Shown in pieces: positions 16,067-24,537 of a DNA stretch of 44,279 nt; positions within the stretch are counted from its first letter, which is position 1; each line of letters opens with the position of its first letter. Position numbers and translations under genes: made by a program. The DNA comes from an uncultured Collinsella sp. (GTDB lineage: Bacteria > Actinomycetota > Coriobacteriia > Coriobacteriales > Coriobacteriaceae). The stretch covers positions 1-44,279 of the forward strand of contig CABVAC010000013.1 in NCBI GenBank assembly GCA_902496275.1. Direction: 5' to 3'. The notes under the pieces were generated by a model. It saw only the letters and a list, made by a program, of their open reading frames with translations. It was not told the origin of the DNA and searched no databases.

Positions 16067-17680
16067 ATGGCCATCATCAACAAGGGTATGTCCAGGCGTT
16101 CGTTCCTCGGCCTCACCGGCAGCGTCGCTGCTGTCGCAGGGCTTGGTCTCACCGGCTGCGGTGGCAGCTCTAGCGACGAGGGTTCCGCTTCCGGTTCCAC
16201 CGATTCCGCCAACCGTGGCGGCGGCGTGATCACCGCTGGCTCCGCTTACGCTCCGTCCAGCTTCGACCCCGCCAGCACCGGCTCCGCTGTGGGCCTGGGT
16301 GCTAACTGGCACGTCATCGAGGGCCTCTACGGCATCGATTACCACGACTACAGCACCTTCAACGAGCTCGCCACCGACGATCCCAAGTCCGTGGACGACA
16401 CCACCTTCGAGGTCACCATCCGCAAGGGTGCCAAGTTCTCCGATGGTACCGAGGTCACCGCTGACGACGTCGTCGCTTCCTACACCGCTTGCGCCGCTTC
16501 TGCTACCTACGCTCCGTTCTTCCAGCCCTTCGAGTCCATCGAGGCCAAGGACGCCAGCACTGTAACGGTCAAGACCAAGGTCCCCAACTTCTCCCTGCTC
16601 AAGGATCGTCTGGCCATCATCCGTGTTACCCCGGCCACCCAGGCCGAGGAGGATCGCGCCAAGCAGCCGATCGGTTCCGGCCCCTGGATGTACGACTCTA
16701 TCTCCGATACCGAGATCACCCTGGTTCCCAACCCCGAGTACAACGGTGAGTATGCTGCCGAGGATAAGAAGATCCAGTACAGCATCCTGACCGACCCCAC
16801 CGCTCGCGTTACCGCTCAGCAGGAGGGCTCCACGCTCGTTATGGAGCTCGTCACCGCTGACGCTGTCGACCAGCTCGAGAGCGCTGGCTGCAAGATCGAT
16901 AACGTTCAGGGTTTCGGCACCCGCTTCATCATGTTCAACGTTGCCAAGGAGCCTTGGAACAACGTCAAGGTCCGTCAGGCCGTCATGTACGCGCTCGACA
17001 CCGAGAAGATGATCACCAACACCTTCGCCGGCCTTGCCACCGCTGCCAGCTGCTACCTGCCCAAGAGCTTCACCAACTATCATGAGGCTTCCACGGTGTA
17101 CAAGACTGACGCCAAGAAGGCCAAGAAGCTCATCGAAGAGTCTGGCATCACCCCGGGCGCCATCACCCTGCGCACCACCGACAACGAGCAGATCAAGGGC
17201 ATGGCCGCTCAGGTCAAGAACGACCTCGACGCCCTCGGCTTCGATGTGACCATCCAGACCGATACCTCGCCGGCCACCTACGCTGCCATCGACGGCGGCG
17301 AGGCCTACGATATCCTTCTCGCTCCTGGCGATCCGTCCTGCTTCGGCGCCGACCCCGACCTGCTGCTCAACTGGTGGTATGGCGACAACGTCTGGATGCA
17401 GACCCGTTGCCCGTGGAAGGATTCCGCTGAGTGGGCGAAGCTCCACGGTCTCATGGACGAGGCTCTTGCCGCCGAGGGCGACGAGCAGCAGAAGAAGTGG
17501 AACGAGTGCTTCGACATCATCGCCGACAACGCTGTTCTGTACCCCGTTGTCCACGTCAAGACCGTTTCCGCTTCCTGGGACGATCCGTCCACCGCGCCCA
17601 ACGGCGAGGCCCTCGATGGCTTCAAGGGCATCGGCACGACGAGCATGTCCTTCAGGGGCGTCGCGACCGTCAAGGCCTAA
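16067..17680 (+). CDS. ABC transporter substrate-binding lipoprotein (peptide-type), likely for sialic acid
   Basis: A 537-residue family 5 extracellular solute-binding protein (oligopeptide/nickel type). The N terminus combines a twin-arginine motif (SRRSFLG, residues 9-15), a hydrophobic stretch and a lipobox LTGC with Cys31, so it should be exported folded and lipid-anchored outside the membrane. A Ser/Gly linker follows. Family hallmarks include the early YAPSSFDPAS segment and the KGAKFSDGTEVTADDV motif. ATG 16067 has AGGAGA 4 bases upstream; an in-frame TTG at 16052 lacks one. Sialic acid as substrate is inferred from the nan genes downstream. Peptide-type ABC importers of sialic acid are known (SatABCD of Haemophilus ducreyi, SiaEFGI of Corynebacterium). 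The next gene follows after a hairpin. Confidence 0.88.
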   Translation: MAIINKGMSRRSFLGLTGSVAAVAGLGLTGCGGSSSDEGSASGSTDSANRGGGVITAGSAYAPSSFDPASTGSAVGLGANWHVIEGLYGIDYHDYSTFNELATDDPKSVDDTTFEVTIRKGAKFSDGTEVTADDVVASYTACAASATYAPFFQPFESIEAKDASTVTVKTKVPNFSLLKDRLAIIRVTPATQAEEDRAKQPIGSGPWMYDSISDTEITLVPNPEYNGEYAAEDKKIQYSILTDPTARVTAQQEGSTLVMELVTADAVDQLESAGCKIDNVQGFGTRFIMFNVAKEPWNNVKVRQAVMYALDTEKMITNTFAGLATAASCYLPKSFTNYHEASTVYKTDAKKAKKLIEESGITPGAITLRTTDNEQIKGMAAQVKNDLDALGFDVTIQTDTSPATYAAIDGGEAYDILLAPGDPSCFGADPDLLLNWWYGDNVWMQTRCPWKDSAEWAKLHGLMDEALAAEGDEQQKKWNECFDIIADNAVLYPVVHVKTVSASWDDPSTAPNGEALDGFKGIGTTSMSFRGVATVKA

Positions 17681-17740
17681 GACTCGCTTGAGTCATATGT
17701 AGGGCGTCGGTCGTAAGGCAACGTCCTCATAGTTGAAACA

Positions 17741-17774
17741 AAGACCCGGGCGGCCTCGATGTCGCTCGGGTCTT
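17741..17774 (+). terminator. Intercistronic hairpin after the binding-protein gene
   Basis: AAGACCCGGGCG (17741-17752) pairs with CGCTCGGGTCTT (17763-17774) with a single mismatch. The T run is short (TCTTGT). Its place between a binding-protein gene and its permease genes suggests partial termination or mRNA protection that favours the binding protein. Confidence 0.6.
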
Positions 17775-17835
17775 GTAATGAGTATCCATACTCATATACC
17801 AGTTGGTCCTACCGACAAAAGAAAGGGGAGAGAAC

Positions 17836-18792
17836 GTGAACAACTTTCTACGTTTGATTGGAAGGCGTCTCGTGGCGCTGCCGATCATGGCATTGGGCGT
17901 CACCGTCCTGGTGTTCTTCCTTATGTCGTTCTCCAAGACCGACCCCGCCTATACGGCGTTGGGTGACGGTGCCTCGCCCGAGGCGGTTGCCGAGTACCAT
18001 GAGAAGTATGGTCTGGACGACCCCTGGCCCGTGCGCTACGTGCGCTACATGGGCGATTTGATCCATGGTGACATGGGCACCTATGGTGCTGCCCGCAACT
18101 CCGTTGCCAAGCGCATCTCCACGGCCCTGCCCGTCACGATGCAGCTGACCTTCATCGGTCTTGCCATCGGCGCGGTCGTCTCGTTTTTGCTCGGCGTCAT
18201 CGCGGCACTGTACCGCGATAAATGGCCGGACCAAGTGATCCGCGTCTTTTCCATCGCCGGCCTGGCAACCCCGTCGTTCTGGCTTGCCGTTCTGTTGATT
18301 CTGCTGTTCTCTTCCTACCTTAAGGTGCTCCCGGCGTCCGGTGCTCTGCCTCACTTCACCACCAACCCGGCTGGCTATCTGGGACGTATGATCATGCCCG
18401 CCATCGCCCTGGCATTCCCGCTGACGGGTCAGATGACTCGTATCGTGCGTACGGCCATGGTCGAGGAGCTCGATAAGGACTATGTCCGCATGGCCCGTGG
18501 CGCCGGCGTTCCCGAGAAGGTCGTCGTCGGCATCAACGTTTTGCGCAACGCGCTGATTACCCCGGTCACCACCCTCGGTCTTAAGATCGGCTACCTTATG
18601 GGCGGCGCCGTCGTCATCGAGGTCATCTTCAACCTCCCCGGCATGGGTACTGCGATTCTGCAGGGCGTTCAGGGCAACGAGGCGAACCTGGTTCAGGGCG
18701 TCGTCATCGTCGTTGCTCTTGCCTTCATCATCATCAACATCGTGGTTGACATGCTCTACCTGCTCATCAACCCGCGCATCAGGACGGTGTAG
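17836..18792 (+). CDS. ABC transporter permease, DppB/OppB type
   Basis: A 318-residue inner-membrane permease subunit. It has the N-terminal helix with RRLVALPIMALGVTVLVFFL, the GLDDPWPVRYVRYMGDLIHGDMG periplasmic segment typical of DppB-type permeases, about six membrane segments, and the EAA-like loop VRMARGAGVPEKVVVGINVLRNALI that contacts the ATPase. The start is GTG 17836, with GGGGAG 5 bases before it; the frame extends 11 codons further upstream without a good ribosome binding site. It ends 3 bases before the permease-ATPase fusion, so they form one operon. The predicted complex is binding lipoprotein, this permease, the fusion protein and the separate ATPase. Confidence 0.9.
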   Translation: MNNFLRLIGRRLVALPIMALGVTVLVFFLMSFSKTDPAYTALGDGASPEAVAEYHEKYGLDDPWPVRYVRYMGDLIHGDMGTYGAARNSVAKRISTALPVTMQLTFIGLAIGAVVSFLLGVIAALYRDKWPDQVIRVFSIAGLATPSFWLAVLLILLFSSYLKVLPASGALPHFTTNPAGYLGRMIMPAIALAFPLTGQMTRIVRTAMVEELDKDYVRMARGAGVPEKVVVGINVLRNALITPVTTLGLKIGYLMGGAVVIEVIFNLPGMGTAILQGVQGNEANLVQGVVIVVALAFIIINIVVDMLYLLINPRIRTV

Positions 18793-18795
18793 ATT

Positions 18796-20811
18796 ATGGT
18801 AAAGATTCGAGAGAAGCAAACCGAGCAGCTCGAGAAGGCTGCCTCCAAGGGGCTCAAGCTCGGTGGCTGGAAGAAGATGACGCTGTCTTCTAAGATTGCC
18901 GCCGTCGTGCTGGTGCTGGTCGCCCTGACCGCGATTCTGGCGCCCCTTCTTGCCCCCTATAGCCCGGTCGAGATTTTCACTGCTCGCCAGGCTCCCGGCA
19001 ATGGATTTATCTTCGGTACCGACGATAAGGGCCGCGACATCCTGTCGCGCATGCTTTACGGTGGCCGTTACTCGCTGATCATCGGCTTCGGTGCTACTGC
19101 CATGGCTCTGGTCTGCGGCTCGGTCGTGGGCGCCCTCGCGGCTGTTTCGCGCAAGTCCGTTTCCGAGGCGATCATGCGCATCCTGGACATCATCATGTCC
19201 ATCCCGGGCATCGCCCTCGCTGCCGTCTTCGTCTCCATCCTGGGCAATTCCGTGCCGTCGATCATCTTCGCCATCGGCTTTATGTACACCCCGCAGATTG
19301 CCCGTATCGTGCGCGCCAACATCGTGTCCGAGTACGGCGAGGACTATGTCCGCGCGGTCATCGTTTCCGGCGCCAAGGCTCCGTGGATTTTGATTAAGCA
19401 CGTTCTGCGTAACTGCATCGCCCCGATCATGGTCTTCACCGTTACCCTGGTCGCCGACGCCATCATCTTCGAGGCCTCGCTGACCTTCATCGGCGCTGGT
19501 ATCCAGGAGCCCACCGCTACCTGGGGCAACATCCTCGCCGACGCCCGCGGCGGCGTGCTCGCCGGCCGTTGGTGGCAGGCACTGTTCCCGGGCCTGGCCA
19601 TCATGATCACCTGCCTGGCGCTCAACATCCTCTCCGAGGGCATTACCGACGCCATGGCCGCTGCGCCCTCCGCCGCCCTGGATCCGACCGATTCCTCCAA
19701 GCGCCGCGAGGCCGACCTGCTGGTCTCCGACCCCGTTCGCGCCTACAAGGAGCAGGCTCAGTCCCTGTCCGCCCGTCTTGGCGCCCTGCGCGATGTCGAG
19801 CTCAAGCGTAACGACCGCCATGTGCCCGATGAGTCCGTTGAGCCGATCCTTTCGGTCCGCGATTTCTGCATCCAGTTTGAGCACCACGGTGACATCAACG
19901 TCGTCGACCATGTCAACTTTGATGTACGTCCTGGCCAGACCATGGGCCTGGTCGGTGAGTCCGGCTGCGGTAAGTCCATCACCACGCTGGCCATCATGGG
20001 TCTGACCGACGATGACGAGCATCTTTCCGGTGAGGTTCTCTGGGAGGGTCGCGACCTGCTCAAGATGAGCAAAAAAGAGTGGTTCGGCCTTCGCGGTACC
20101 GATATCGCCATGGTCTATCAGGACGCCCTGTCCTCGCTCAATCCCTCCATGCTCATTTCCGCTCAGATGAAGCAGCTCACCAAGCGTGGCGGCACCCGTA
20201 GCGCCGAGGAGCTCCTGGAGCTCGTGGGCCTCGACCCCAAGCGTACGCTCGAGAGCTATCCGCATGAGCTTTCCGGTGGTCAGCGTCAGCGCGTTCTGAT
20301 CGCTATGGCCCTTACCCGCGACCCCAAGCTGGTCATCTGCGACGAGCCCACGACCGCTCTGGACGTTACCGTCCAGAAGCAGGTCATCAAGCTGCTCAAC
20401 GACCTTCAGGCCAAGCTCGGCTTTGCCATGATCTTCGTTTCGCATGACCTGGCTCTGGTCGCCGAGGTTGCCCATAACATCACGGTTATGTACGCTGGCC
20501 AGGTTATCGAGCAGGCGCCCACCAAGGAGCTGCTCACCAACCCGATCCACGAGTACACACGCGGTCTTCTGGGCTCCGTTCTGTCCATCGAGAGCGGCTC
20601 GGGCCGCCTGCACCAGGTGCCCGGCGCCGTTCCGAGCCCGCGCGATTTCCCCAAGGGCGATCGCTTCGCGCCCCGCTCGAGCCATCCGCGCATTGGCCTG
20701 GACACCCGTCCGGTCTTCAAGCGCGTGCCCGGCACCGAGCACTTCTATTCCGAGCTCCCCGATGAGGTGCTCAAGGCAAATGGTTTGACCCCTCACGCGG
20801 AGGTGATGTAG
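18796..20811 (+). CDS. ABC transporter permease-ATPase fusion (DppC-DppD in one chain)
   Basis: One 671-residue chain joins two normally separate subunits. Residues 1 to about 300 are a DppC-type permease: first helix after LSSKIAAVVLVLVALTAILA, the FGTDDKGRDILSRMLYGGR motif, and the coupling loop GEDYVRAVIVSGAKAPWILIKHVLRN. A charged linker of about 45 residues follows. From about residue 350 there is a complete DppD-type ATPase with Walker A GESGCGKS (about 387-394), signature LSGGQRQR (about 491), Walker B VICDEPTTALD and the H-loop SHDLALV. The C-terminal oligopeptide-transporter tail is present, but the usual GC-F--RCP cysteine cluster reads GDRFAPRSSHP, so no Fe-S cluster or disulfide can form there. 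ATG 18796 lies 3 bases after the previous stop; the ATPase gene starts at the very next base. Confidence 0.92.
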   Translation: MVKIREKQTEQLEKAASKGLKLGGWKKMTLSSKIAAVVLVLVALTAILAPLLAPYSPVEIFTARQAPGNGFIFGTDDKGRDILSRMLYGGRYSLIIGFGATAMALVCGSVVGALAAVSRKSVSEAIMRILDIIMSIPGIALAAVFVSILGNSVPSIIFAIGFMYTPQIARIVRANIVSEYGEDYVRAVIVSGAKAPWILIKHVLRNCIAPIMVFTVTLVADAIIFEASLTFIGAGIQEPTATWGNILADARGGVLAGRWWQALFPGLAIMITCLALNILSEGITDAMAAAPSAALDPTDSSKRREADLLVSDPVRAYKEQAQSLSARLGALRDVELKRNDRHVPDESVEPILSVRDFCIQFEHHGDINVVDHVNFDVRPGQTMGLVGESGCGKSITTLAIMGLTDDDEHLSGEVLWEGRDLLKMSKKEWFGLRGTDIAMVYQDALSSLNPSMLISAQMKQLTKRGGTRSAEELLELVGLDPKRTLESYPHELSGGQRQRVLIAMALTRDPKLVICDEPTTALDVTVQKQVIKLLNDLQAKLGFAMIFVSHDLALVAEVAHNITVMYAGQVIEQAPTKELLTNPIHEYTRGLLGSVLSIESGSGRLHQVPGAVPSPRDFPKGDRFAPRSSHPRIGLDTRPVFKRVPGTEHFYSELPDEVLKANGLTPHAEVM

Positions 20812-21639
20812 ATGAGCGAGACCGCAGTCAACGGCGTCGAGCCGATCATCTTCCTTGATGACGTCCACGTCACCTTTAGGACCCGTACCGGCTCGATTCT
20901 GCACCCCAACCTGGTTCACGCCGTCCAGGGTGTAACGATTAAGCTCATGCCCGGACAGACCATCGGCATCGTCGGCGAGTCCGGTTGCGGAAAGTCCACC
21001 ACCGCCAACGTCATGTGTGGCCTGCAGGCCCCCACGAGTGGCAAGGTCTACTTTAAGGGCAAGGACGTTACTAAACGTACCGCCGAGGACCGTCGCCACA
21101 TGGGCCGCGTCATCTCGGTCGTGTTCCAGAACCCGGCCACGGCGCTCAACCCCCGCATGGTCGTTCGCGAGCAACTGCTCGACCCCATGCGCGTCCACAA
21201 CTTGGGTACCGAGGCCGAGCAGGAGAAGCGCGTCAAGGAGCTCTTGGAGCTCACCGGTCTGCCCAGCTCTGCCGCCGAGGTTCTTCCCGGCCAGCTTTCG
21301 GGCGGCCAGCGCCAGCGCGTCGCAATTGCCCGTGCCCTGTCGCTGAACCCCGATGCCATCATCGCCGACGAGCCCACCTCGGCTCTGGACGTTTCGGTCC
21401 GCGCGCAGATTCTGAACCTGCTGACCGACCTTAAGAAGGAGCTCGGCCTGGCCATGGTGTTCATCAGCCATGACATCCAGACGGTCCGCTATATCTCTGA
21501 CGACATCATCGTTATGAATGGCGGCAAGATCGTCGAGCATGGCGAGGCCAAGCAGGTCTTCCAGCACCCTCAGGACCCCTACACCAAGATGCTGCTCGGC
21601 GCTGCGCCGTCGCTGCTGCATCCCAAGCTCGGCGAGTAG
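20812..21639 (+). CDS. ABC transporter ATP-binding protein (DppF/OppF type, short C terminus)
   Basis: A 275-residue ATPase, the second nucleotide-binding subunit of the putative sialic-acid importer. It has Walker A GESGCGKSTT (about 55-64), signature LSGGQRQRVAIARAL, Walker B AIIADEPTSALDVS and the H-loop SHDIQTV. It ends at LLGAAPSLLHPKLGE and lacks the C-terminal cysteine-rich oligopeptide domain that OppF/DppF usually carry, being about 50 residues shorter than the OppF at 38946-39974. ATG 20812 directly follows the TAG of the fusion gene, so the genes are translationally coupled. Confidence 0.92.
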   Translation: MSETAVNGVEPIIFLDDVHVTFRTRTGSILHPNLVHAVQGVTIKLMPGQTIGIVGESGCGKSTTANVMCGLQAPTSGKVYFKGKDVTKRTAEDRRHMGRVISVVFQNPATALNPRMVVREQLLDPMRVHNLGTEAEQEKRVKELLELTGLPSSAAEVLPGQLSGGQRQRVAIARALSLNPDAIIADEPTSALDVSVRAQILNLLTDLKKELGLAMVFISHDIQTVRYISDDIIVMNGGKIVEHGEAKQVFQHPQDPYTKMLLGAAPSLLHPKLGE

Positions 21640-21655
21640 CCTCGCTTTCCCTCCC

Positions 21656-21683
21656 GTGCGCCCGGTTCCCTTGCCGGGCGCAC
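21656..21683 (+). terminator. Intercistronic hairpin between transporter and esterase genes
   Basis: GTGCGCCCGG (21656-21665) pairs perfectly with CCGGGCGCAC (21674-21683) around an 8-base loop. No T run follows, so it may protect or segment the mRNA rather than end it. Confidence 0.5.
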
Positions 21684-21719
21684 CTCCGTTGCGATTTCGA
21701 AAGGTTGGGTTCACGAGCC

Positions 21720-22697
21720 ATGCCAAGTGCTCAAGAGCTACAACAGCAATTTGGTGAATATCGAGGCGCTATGCCCCGTCCATCGGATTTCGATCTCTTT
21801 TGGAAGGATCGCATGGCCGAGGCCGACACCGTCGAGCTCGACTACGCGATCGAGGCGGCTTCGGTTGCGGATTCCGCGACCTGTCGGTTTTTCGACCTCT
21901 GGTATACCGGCATGTGTGGTGCACGCCTGCATGCCAAGTACCTCAAGCCGGTCTCGGAGGAGCCCATGCCGCTGGTGCTTCAGTTCCATGGATATCCGGG
22001 TGCGAGCCGCAGCTGGTTTGAGCAGGCGTCGTTTGCGGGCATGGGCATGGCGCTCATTGCTCTCGACTGCCCCGGCCAGGGTGGCCCCTCCGAGGATATT
22101 GGTGGATTTGAGGGCACGACGGTCGCGGGCCATATCGTCGCCGGTATCGACGGCGACCCGGCCAATCTCTACTATGTCCGCTTGCACCAGGATATCCGCA
22201 TTCTGTGCCGTATCGTTCGCGAGCTCGAGGGCATCGATCTTACCCGCGTGTATGTGAACGGCGCATCGCAGGGCGGCGGTTTGGGTATTGCGACCTGCGC
22301 GCTCAATAGCGATTTGGTTGACCGCGCGGCCATCCTCTACCCCTTCTTATCGGACTTCCGCCTGGTTTGGGATCTGGATGCCGACGATATTGCCTACGAG
22401 GGTCTGCGCTATTGGTCGCGTTGGTTTGACGAGGACTCGACTCGTATCGAGGAAGCCTATGCCAAGCTGGCGTACTTCGATTCCAAGAACTTTGCCCCCA
22501 TGGTCAAGTGCCCCGTGCTGTTTGGCACGGGCACAGCCGATATCGTCTGTCCGCCGGCAACGCAGTTTGCGGTGTACAACAACCTGTCCTGCGAGAAGCG
22601 CCACGAGTTCTTTGAGGGCTTTGGCCACGAGGAGATTCAGGACTTTGATGATCTGATCATTCCGTTTTTCTGCAAGGGAGGGGAGGCTCATGTCTAA
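21720..22697 (+). CDS. Acetyl xylan esterase-like (CE7-type) esterase, candidate sialate O-acetylesterase
   Basis: A 325-residue alpha/beta hydrolase of the AXE1/cephalosporin-C deacetylase type. It has no signal peptide and is therefore cytoplasmic. Ser183 lies in GASQG, Asp274 in GTGTAD and His303 in GFGHEE, a complete triad at spacing typical of the family. LQFHGYPG forms the oxyanion region and CPGQGGPSED matches the family's RGQG segment with Pro for Arg. In this sialate locus the likely job is removal of O-acetyl groups from imported sialic acid; an Axe-type esterase is also encoded in the pneumococcal nan locus. Activity on xylan or on other small acetates cannot be excluded. ATG 21720 is preferred over an in-frame TTG at 21705 that touches the AAAGG. 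The next gene overlaps by 8 bases. Confidence 0.83.
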   Translation: MPSAQELQQQFGEYRGAMPRPSDFDLFWKDRMAEADTVELDYAIEAASVADSATCRFFDLWYTGMCGARLHAKYLKPVSEEPMPLVLQFHGYPGASRSWFEQASFAGMGMALIALDCPGQGGPSEDIGGFEGTTVAGHIVAGIDGDPANLYYVRLHQDIRILCRIVRELEGIDLTRVYVNGASQGGGLGIATCALNSDLVDRAAILYPFLSDFRLVWDLDADDIAYEGLRYWSRWFDEDSTRIEEAYAKLAYFDSKNFAPMVKCPVLFGTGTADIVCPPATQFAVYNNLSCEKRHEFFEGFGHEEIQDFDDLIIPFFCKGGEAHV

Positions 22698-23541
22698 GTG
22701 CGAGAGCAATGTTGACGAGCTGATAATCCCCGGGCTCGTGGGAATTCCTGGAACGGTTTCGTCAAGGCTCGCAGAATATCGGGACTGGCACGGTGATGTC
22801 CAAGCAGATGTTTCTGATTTAGAGACATCCGCTTCGAATCTTGAGATTCAAGGCCTGGCCATTACGGCGATTGACTTTGTTAACCCCTGCGCCCGCTACT
22901 CGGAGATTTCCTTTGAGCTCGGTGACGATGCGGTCCACGCTCGTTTGATTGAGCCAGTTGGTCGTGCCCGAGTATCTGAGCGCGTGCCACTGTGCCTGAT
23001 GTTTCACGACATCGATCGGCCTGTGCGCGGCTGGCATCACATGACGAGATTTGCCGCCATGGGGTATGCCGTCCTCGCGTTGGATGACGATGTTGCTGGT
23101 GCGGACGACCTGCAGCGGGGGATTGCTTCGCCCGCTTTTGTCGAACGCGTCCGTTGGGGTTGCGCGTTGGCGAAGGTCGCGCGCAATCTTGATGGCGTGG
23201 ACCCCGACCGCATTTTTGCATGGGGTGAGGGTCTTGGCGGCGGAGTCGCGCTGGCGGTTTCTGCTCTGGACGAGCAGGGCTTTGCCTGCACGGCGGTTGC
23301 CAATCCAGTTCCCGGTGGCCTCGAGGCGCTGTCGTCTCGGGTGCGCGGCTCGGTGCTCATGGGCACATCGCTTATGGATACCGTGAGCGACCCCAAGGGT
23401 CAGTTTGCCGTATTCAACGGTTTTGAGTGTGACCGGAGGCATATCATCTATGCCAAATACGCTCACGAGCGCATCAATGCGTTCGAAAACGAAGTCGTCG
23501 ACTTCTTTAACCAAACGTTCTACCCGTGTTCTTTGGCCTAG
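22690..23541 (+). CDS. Esterase-like paralogue lacking the catalytic serine (probable pseudoenzyme)
   Basis: A 283-residue protein that can be aligned along most of its length with the preceding esterase. FHDIDRPVRGWHHMTRFAAMGYAVLALDDD corresponds in register to the partner's FHGYP...ALDCP region (residues 105-134 here). The nucleophile elbow GASQG is replaced by GEGLG (179-183), which puts Gly at the Ser position. The Asp (230, in GTSLMD) and His (259, in KYAHE) positions are kept. Hydrolysis by the usual mechanism is thus not expected. It could form a mixed oligomer with the esterase, bind a ligand, or be a decaying duplicate. It is in frame and full length with a strong GGGAGG before ATG 22690, and it overlaps the esterase gene by 8 bases, which suggests coupled production. 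Confidence 0.8.
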   Translation: MSKCESNVDELIIPGLVGIPGTVSSRLAEYRDWHGDVQADVSDLETSASNLEIQGLAITAIDFVNPCARYSEISFELGDDAVHARLIEPVGRARVSERVPLCLMFHDIDRPVRGWHHMTRFAAMGYAVLALDDDVAGADDLQRGIASPAFVERVRWGCALAKVARNLDGVDPDRIFAWGEGLGGGVALAVSALDEQGFACTAVANPVPGGLEALSSRVRGSVLMGTSLMDTVSDPKGQFAVFNGFECDRRHIIYAKYAHERINAFENEVVDFFNQTFYPCSLA

Positions 23542-23609
23542 ACGGCCTGGACACTGCCAACAAGAGTGGGCGGCATAGGGCTGCCCGCTAGACAACTAAG
23601 GAGATTCTT

Positions 23610-24530
23610 GTGGCAACTCAGAAATTCACCGGCGTTATCCCTCCCGTCGTTGTTCCCGATACCGAAGACCACCAGCTCGATGTTGCCTCCTTTGAGCGCA
23701 GCATCAACCGCATGATCGATGCCGGCGTCGATGGCCTGTTCTTCCTGGGCTCCTCGGGCGAGGTCGTCTTCTCCACCGACGAGCGTCGTCGTCAGATCAT
23801 CGCCGAGGCCGTGCGCATCGTCGATCACCGCGTGCCTGTTCTGGTCGGCATCATCGACACCGAGACCGAACGCATGATCGAGCACGGCAAGGTCGCTCAG
23901 GAGCTGGGCGCCGATGCGCTTGTCGCTACCTGCCCGTTCTATGCCCTGCAGGGCATGACCGAGGTCGAGGAGCACTTCCGCATCCTGCACGAGGAACTCG
24001 ACCTGCCCATCTTCGCCTACGACATCCCCGTGTGCGTCCACACCAAGCTCCCCTGGAAGCTCCTTGCTAAGCTCGGCGCCGAGGGCGTCCTGGCCGGCGT
24101 CAAGGATTCCTCGGGCGATGACATCTCGTTCCGCTACCTCGTTCAGGAGAACGAGAAGAACGGCCATCCGATGAGCATCCTCACCGGTCACGAGGTCGTT
24201 GTCGACGGCGCTTACCTCGGTGGCGCCGACGGTTCTGTCCCGGGTCTCGCTAACGTTGAGCCCGAGGGCTACGTGCGCCAGTGGAAGGCCGCTCAGGCCG
24301 GCGACTGGGCTACCGTCAAGGCCGAGCAGGATCGCCTCAACGAGATCTCCCACATCTGGGATGTCACCTCGGGCGTTCAGGGCTATGCCGGCGGCGTTGG
24401 TGCCTTCAAGACCGCTATGAATCTCATGGGCATCTTCGACAGCCCGACCATGCCGCGCCCGGTGAAGGCCATGACCGGCGAGAACGTCGAGGCGATTAAG
24501 AAGGTCCTCCAGGACAACGGTCTCCTGTAA
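23610..24530 (+). CDS. nanA: N-acetylneuraminate lyase-type aldolase (DapA/NanA superfamily)
   Basis: The 306-residue TIM-barrel aldolase probably splits N-acetylneuraminate into N-acetylmannosamine and pyruvate in the cytoplasm. The Schiff-base lysine is Lys165 in GVKDSSGD, the active-site tyrosine is Tyr137 in YDIP, and the carboxylate-binding loop is GSSGE (47-51). Tyr137 and Lys165 fall at the same numbers as in E. coli NanA, and the S-S-G-D after the lysine resembles NanA more than DapA. YDIP instead of YNIP is unusual. The context (ROK kinase and nanE next door) supports the lyase reading; another 2-keto acid aldolase is possible. GTG 23610 has AAGGAG 6 bases before it. Confidence 0.8.
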   Translation: MATQKFTGVIPPVVVPDTEDHQLDVASFERSINRMIDAGVDGLFFLGSSGEVVFSTDERRRQIIAEAVRIVDHRVPVLVGIIDTETERMIEHGKVAQELGADALVATCPFYALQGMTEVEEHFRILHEELDLPIFAYDIPVCVHTKLPWKLLAKLGAEGVLAGVKDSSGDDISFRYLVQENEKNGHPMSILTGHEVVVDGAYLGGADGSVPGLANVEPEGYVRQWKAAQAGDWATVKAEQDRLNEISHIWDVTSGVQGYAGGVGAFKTAMNLMGIFDSPTMPRPVKAMTGENVEAIKKVLQDNGLL

Positions 24531-24537
24531 AGCTTCC

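Noticed and set aside
17848..21726. A 1292-codon open frame on the minus strand opposite the ABC transporter genes
   Set aside because: It runs antisense to four well-supported genes and its translation is low-complexity (Asp, Gly, His, Gln, Arg rich) with no domain. Codon bias in GC-rich genes keeps this antisense frame free of stops. Similar long antisense frames at 16049-17554, 28596-29807, 31628-33361 and 34011-35678 were rejected for the same reason.
23610..24530. Reading the aldolase as DapA (4-hydroxy-tetrahydrodipicolinate synthase)
   Set aside because: The loop after the active lysine (KDSSGD) and the GSSGE loop fit NanA-like enzymes better, and the neighbours are sialate genes. Another 2-keto acid aldolase remains possible.
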